DNA from: UBA4742 sp002403895
Lineage (GTDB): Bacteria > Actinomycetota > Acidimicrobiia > Acidimicrobiales > Acidimicrobilacustridaceae
Reading direction: 5' to 3'
NCBI GenBank assembly: GCA_036823295.1
Contig: DAISGD010000006.1
Coordinates: 1-64,000 of the forward strand
Length of the DNA: 64,000 bases
Shown: positions 61,733 to 64,000 of the stretch, one piece after another
Layout of the letters: each line of letters opens with the position of its first letter
Position numbering within the stretch: position 1 is the stretch's first letter
Position numbers and translations under genes: made by a program
Notes under the pieces: generated by a model
What the model was told of the DNA's origin: nothing
Databases searched by the model: none
Seen by the model: the letters and a program-made list of their open reading frames with translations, nothing else

Positions 61733-62920
61733 CTACCTCTTCTTCTTGCGGGCACGCGGCTGGAGGGCGGCGCTACCTGGTGTTTGCGGGGATGTCCCGG
61801 ATTTGCTGTCCGGTTGCTGTTTCGTCGCCTTGGTGGGCGCGGTCGACCGGGACGAACTCTTGGACGGTTGAGCCCTTCCCGAGGCCGCCGATGTTGATCT
61901 TGCGGGGGTCGACTTCGCCGGAGCCGATTTTGTCTTGGACGTTCCCGACTTCGAGGTGGCCGACTTGCCGGCCGAACTCGAGGAAGTCCCGCTCACTGCT
62001 TGCTTGAGGCTAGCTAGGAAACCGCCACCGACTGATGACCCCTTCGGCGTGGACTCGGCCGCGGACTCTACGGCGACCGACGGAGCCGCGCCACCTTTGA
62101 TGCCGTAGATGCTGCGGCTGATGAACCATTGCTGTCCAACACGATACAAGTTTGACACAGCGAAGTAGATGACCAGCCCTGCCGGCAAACCGAAGGAGAT
62201 GACCGGCAGGAAGATGGGCATCACCTTCATGATCATCTGCTGTTGTGGATTCACCTGCTGGTTCGGGTTGCGGCCCTGGATCTGGCGTTGCTGGACGAAG
62301 CCGGTGACGCCGACGATGACGATCAAGAGTAGATAGGGGATGGCGTGGACGAAGCCGGACTGCAGCGCCTTGCTGGCGCTCTCGGAGAGGTCCATCCCCC
62401 ACGCCTGCATGACGTTGGTGTTGCTCAGGTTCTGGTACATCTTCGAGTGGTGATTCAGGAACGCCGGGTCGAAGTTCTGAGCCGGCTTGATGGCCGGCGG
62501 ATTCGTCGGGGTACGGCCGGTGCCCAGTTGGCCGCTCACCCAGCCGAAATCGAAGCCCGTCGAGTTCACCCTCCGGGTGAGTCCTCGTAGTACCTGATAC
62601 AAGATAATGAATACCGGCATCTGAACCAACAAGGGAAGACACCCGCCTAATGGGCTGATGTCGTTTTCCTTGTAGAACTTCAGGAGCTCCTCGTTGAGCT
62701 TCTGGCGATCGTCCTTATACCGGGTCTGGATCTTCTTCATCTCTGGCTGCAGTTGCTGCATGACCATCATCGACCGCGTGCCTTTGAGGGTCAGCGGCGT
62801 CAGGATGAACATGATGATCAGCGTCAGGCCGACAATGGCGAACGCGTAGTTGGGGTGAATCGCGTACACGAACGCCAACGCCTGCGCGATGAGGACGAAG
62901 AAGACGTTGAAGACGGACAT
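61733..62920 (-). CDS. yidC: membrane protein insertase YidC
   Basis: A 395-residue Oxa1/YidC-type insertase without the large periplasmic domain of proteobacteria. Five membrane segments: MSVFNVFFVLIAQALAFVYA, then LTLIIMFILTPLTLKG with the conserved Arg downstream, PLGGCLPLLVQMPVFIILYQVL, and AIPYLLLIVIVGVTGFV. A Ser/Lys/Ala-rich C-terminal tail of ~95 residues is probably disordered and positively charged. The ATG at 62920 is used. The jag gene follows. Confidence 0.94.
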   Translation of the reverse strand: MSVFNVFFVLIAQALAFVYAIHPNYAFAIVGLTLIIMFILTPLTLKGTRSMMVMQQLQPEMKKIQTRYKDDRQKLNEELLKFYKENDISPLGGCLPLLVQMPVFIILYQVLRGLTRRVNSTGFDFGWVSGQLGTGRTPTNPPAIKPAQNFDPAFLNHHSKMYQNLSNTNVMQAWGMDLSESASKALQSGFVHAIPYLLLIVIVGVTGFVQQRQIQGRNPNQQVNPQQQMIMKVMPIFLPVISFGLPAGLVIYFAVSNLYRVGQQWFISRSIYGIKGGAAPSVAVESAAESTPKGSSVGGGFLASLKQAVSGTSSSSAGKSATSKSGTSKTKSAPAKSTPARSTSAASGRAQPSKSSSRSTAPTKATKQQPDSKSGTSPQTPGSAALQPRARKKKR

Positions 62921-62924
62921 GGTC

Positions 62925-63188
62925 TTACCTTCCGAGGGGGGTTGCCGGAGGTCGTGCCGGGACGGGATCCAAGCCGTGGCCCCCCCACGGATGGCAACGG
63001 GAGATACGGCGAACGGCGAGCCAAGAGCCGCGCATCGCGCCATGGAACTCGAGCGCTTCGATCGCGTAGGTCGAACAGGTTGGCGTGTAGCGACACGGAG
63101 ACGGGCGCCAGGCGAACAGCATCTGATAGCCGCGGACGAGGCTGCGTAGGAGTCGGGCTGTGGGGGAGAGGGAGAGGTGATCAGCCAT
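62925..63188 (-). CDS. yidD: membrane protein insertion efficiency factor YidD
   Basis: An 87-residue YidD/DUF37 protein with RGYQMLFAWRPSPCRYTPTCSTYAIEALEFHGAMRGSWLAVRRISRCHPWGGHGLDPVP, including the conserved CRYxPxCSxY and RCHPW-GGxGxDPVP motifs. It is a membrane-associated helper of YidC-dependent insertion. The start at 63188 overlaps the rnpA stop by eight bases; yidC begins 4 bases after its stop. Confidence 0.94.
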   Translation of the reverse strand: MADHLSLSPTARLLRSLVRGYQMLFAWRPSPCRYTPTCSTYAIEALEFHGAMRGSWLAVRRISRCHPWGGHGLDPVPARPPATPLGR

Positions 63189-63708
63189 CAGTGGGCCGCG
63201 CCGGCTGTCGCGCGACAAGCGCCGCGAGGCGCATCAGTAGTTGTCGCAATTCCATCGTCAATCCCTCAAACGTGCTGGTCAGAGCGTCTGGCCGGACCGA
63301 GAGCAGGTAGGCCCCCGACGGTATCTCCACCACCGGATCACTGGTCAGGGCGTGGAAGGCGGACCGGATACGGCGGCGGAGCAGGTTGCGCTCCACCGCA
63401 TTGCCGACCTTCTTCGGCACCGCCAGCGCCAGACGGGGTGGCATCTCACGGTGATCGGATGTGGCCAAGAAACTCAGGCCGATCGACGATGATCGGACCC
63501 TGAGCCCAGATCGCCGCATCTCGATGAAGGTACGCCGGTCCTGCACGCGCCAGATCAGGCCGAGAGGCGGTGACGTCCCTTGATGCGCCGCGAGCGAAGC
63601 ACCGCTCGGCCGGCCCGGTTGGACATCCGGTGCCGGAACCCGTGGCGCTTGGCGCGCCGACGGTTGTTGGGTTGATAGGTGCGCTTCACGTTGTGCCTCC
63701 TGGACCAC
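63181..63708 (-). CDS. rnpA: ribonuclease P protein component, with possible extended N-terminus overlapping rpmH
   Basis: The conserved part is about residues 78-160: LIWRVQDRRTFIEMRRSG, the RNR motif region RLALAVPKKVGNAVERNLLRRRIRSAFH and PSGAYLLSVRP. It helps RNase P RNA process tRNA 5' ends. The GTG start closest to the homology is 63546, 8 bases past the rpmH stop, but it cuts into the conserved IWRVQDR and lacks a ribosome site. The frame is open further, and a GTG at 63708 follows CCAGGAGGCCTC; it would give 175 residues and enclose rpmH. I annotate the longer form as a hypothesis. Confidence 0.65.
   Translation of the reverse strand: MVQEAQREAHLSTQQPSARQAPRVPAPDVQPGRPSGASLAAHQGTSPPLGLIWRVQDRRTFIEMRRSGLRVRSSSIGLSFLATSDHREMPPRLALAVPKKVGNAVERNLLRRRIRSAFHALTSDPVVEIPSGAYLLSVRPDALTSTFEGLTMELRQLLMRLAALVARQPARPTDG
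63555..63689 (-). CDS. rpmH: 50S ribosomal protein L34
   Basis: A 44-residue L34: KRTYQPNNRRRAKRHGFRHRMSNRAGRAVL then RSRRIKGRHRLSA. The GTG start at 63689 has GGAGG seven bases upstream. It is in a different frame from rnpA, whose extended frame runs straight through it. It is the usual first gene to the left of dnaA/oriC. Confidence 0.96.
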   Translation of the reverse strand: MKRTYQPNNRRRAKRHGFRHRMSNRAGRAVLRSRRIKGRHRLSA

Positions 63709-64000
63709 GAGGCCTCCTGGCCCCCGGCTCGTTCGTCCTCCCCGCGTGGTGCGGGAAGCAAGTCGCCGGCCAACGGGTGTGCCCTGGCGACCAAAGATGG
63801 GTGTCCGCGCGGCAACCTTCGCCGCCGGGCGCCCCACTAGGGTAGAGGGTGCTCGACGAGCGGAGCAACCGGGGGCCGATTGGTGCCGGCCGGAGCGTCA
63901 ATGGCGGCCCTCAACGGGCGAACCCCAGGTCCCCCTCCCACCCCGCCGACTTTGACTTGGCGAGCTCGCTTTTCTGGCCCCGTGCGTGACGCGATGACCG
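63709..64000. other. region upstream of rpmH, toward oriC
   Basis: No protein gene recognised in the last 292 bases. The promoter of rpmH/rnpA lies here; dnaA is not reached. No consensus DnaA box (TTRTCCACA) is visible, so the origin proper must lie beyond the edge. Confidence 0.5.

Overview
The window is GC-rich chromosomal DNA from a high-GC actinobacterium, most likely of the class Acidimicrobiia. The support is actinobacterial-type Ino1, a DUF5318 protein, PadR, PcnA and the order trxB-trxA-cwlM-parB-parA-rsmG-jag-yidC-yidD-rnpA-rpmH, which leads up to oriC. rpmH is reached about 300 bp before the right edge, so dnaA and oriC should lie just beyond base 64000. Three runs of exactly 100 N (2555-2654, 23719-23818, 33711-33810) mark scaffold joins, so this is a draft or metagenome assembly. 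Each interrupted gene should be read with that in mind.

Layout. Bases 1-13 kb are an accessory region. It holds VOC proteins, a DHFR-like protein, a serine hydrolase, a secreted BNR-repeat protein, an alcohol dehydrogenase, a universal stress protein, an ABC-2 exporter and a secreted three-repeat surface protein. It also holds several gene remnants: a PPOX tail, a hydrolase tail, a STAS domain and a frameshifted Fic gene. Bases 13.7-17.4 kb carry an acyl-CoA dehydrogenase and a Rieske-domain fusion protein. Bases 17.5-21 kb begin with the 3' part of a tRNA-Gly gene (no complete copy in the window), followed by a DUF318 permease, a SHOCT protein, a cupredoxin remnant and a cation/proton antiporter. 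This looks like a small metal-related island beside a possible attachment site. Bases 21-33.9 kb are mostly catabolic and redox genes: an acyl-CoA ligase, SDR, amidohydrolase, hydrolase, an OYE-type reductase and a DsbA/FrnE protein. Among them is an acidic protein of five 19-residue DxDGDG repeats.

Bases 33.9-64 kb are the conserved origin-proximal core. The order is dnaB (with a mini-intein), rplI, rpsR, ssb, rpsF, a DUF192 lipoprotein, panB, a zinc-ribbon protein, a class A PBP, DUF5318, PadR, ino1, a methyltransferase, pcnA, an HDAC-like deacetylase, a GNAT protein, a DUF6049 exported protein, DegV, a receptor-type Ser/Thr kinase, an ECF sigma factor, a putative anti-sigma protein, trxB, trxA, a CwlM-like protein, parB, parA (with parS in its first codons), rsmG, jag/khpB, yidC, yidD, rnpA and rpmH. 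In M. tuberculosis, as recalled, the same genes form two blocks on opposite sides of oriC. Here both lie on one side, with the distance order from the origin kept.

The strongest points for follow-up are four. (1) A kinase with intact catalytic motifs carries an extracellular domain like that of mycobacterial MviN/MurJ and occupies that gene's position with no MurJ core. (2) rnpA has an in-frame extension with its own ribosome binding site that starts upstream of rpmH and enclosing it, as in Thermus. (3) There is a tRNA-Gly 3' fragment fused to a perfect 14-bp inverted repeat. (4) Ribosomal protein S18 carries a (DRG)7 plus acidic tail.
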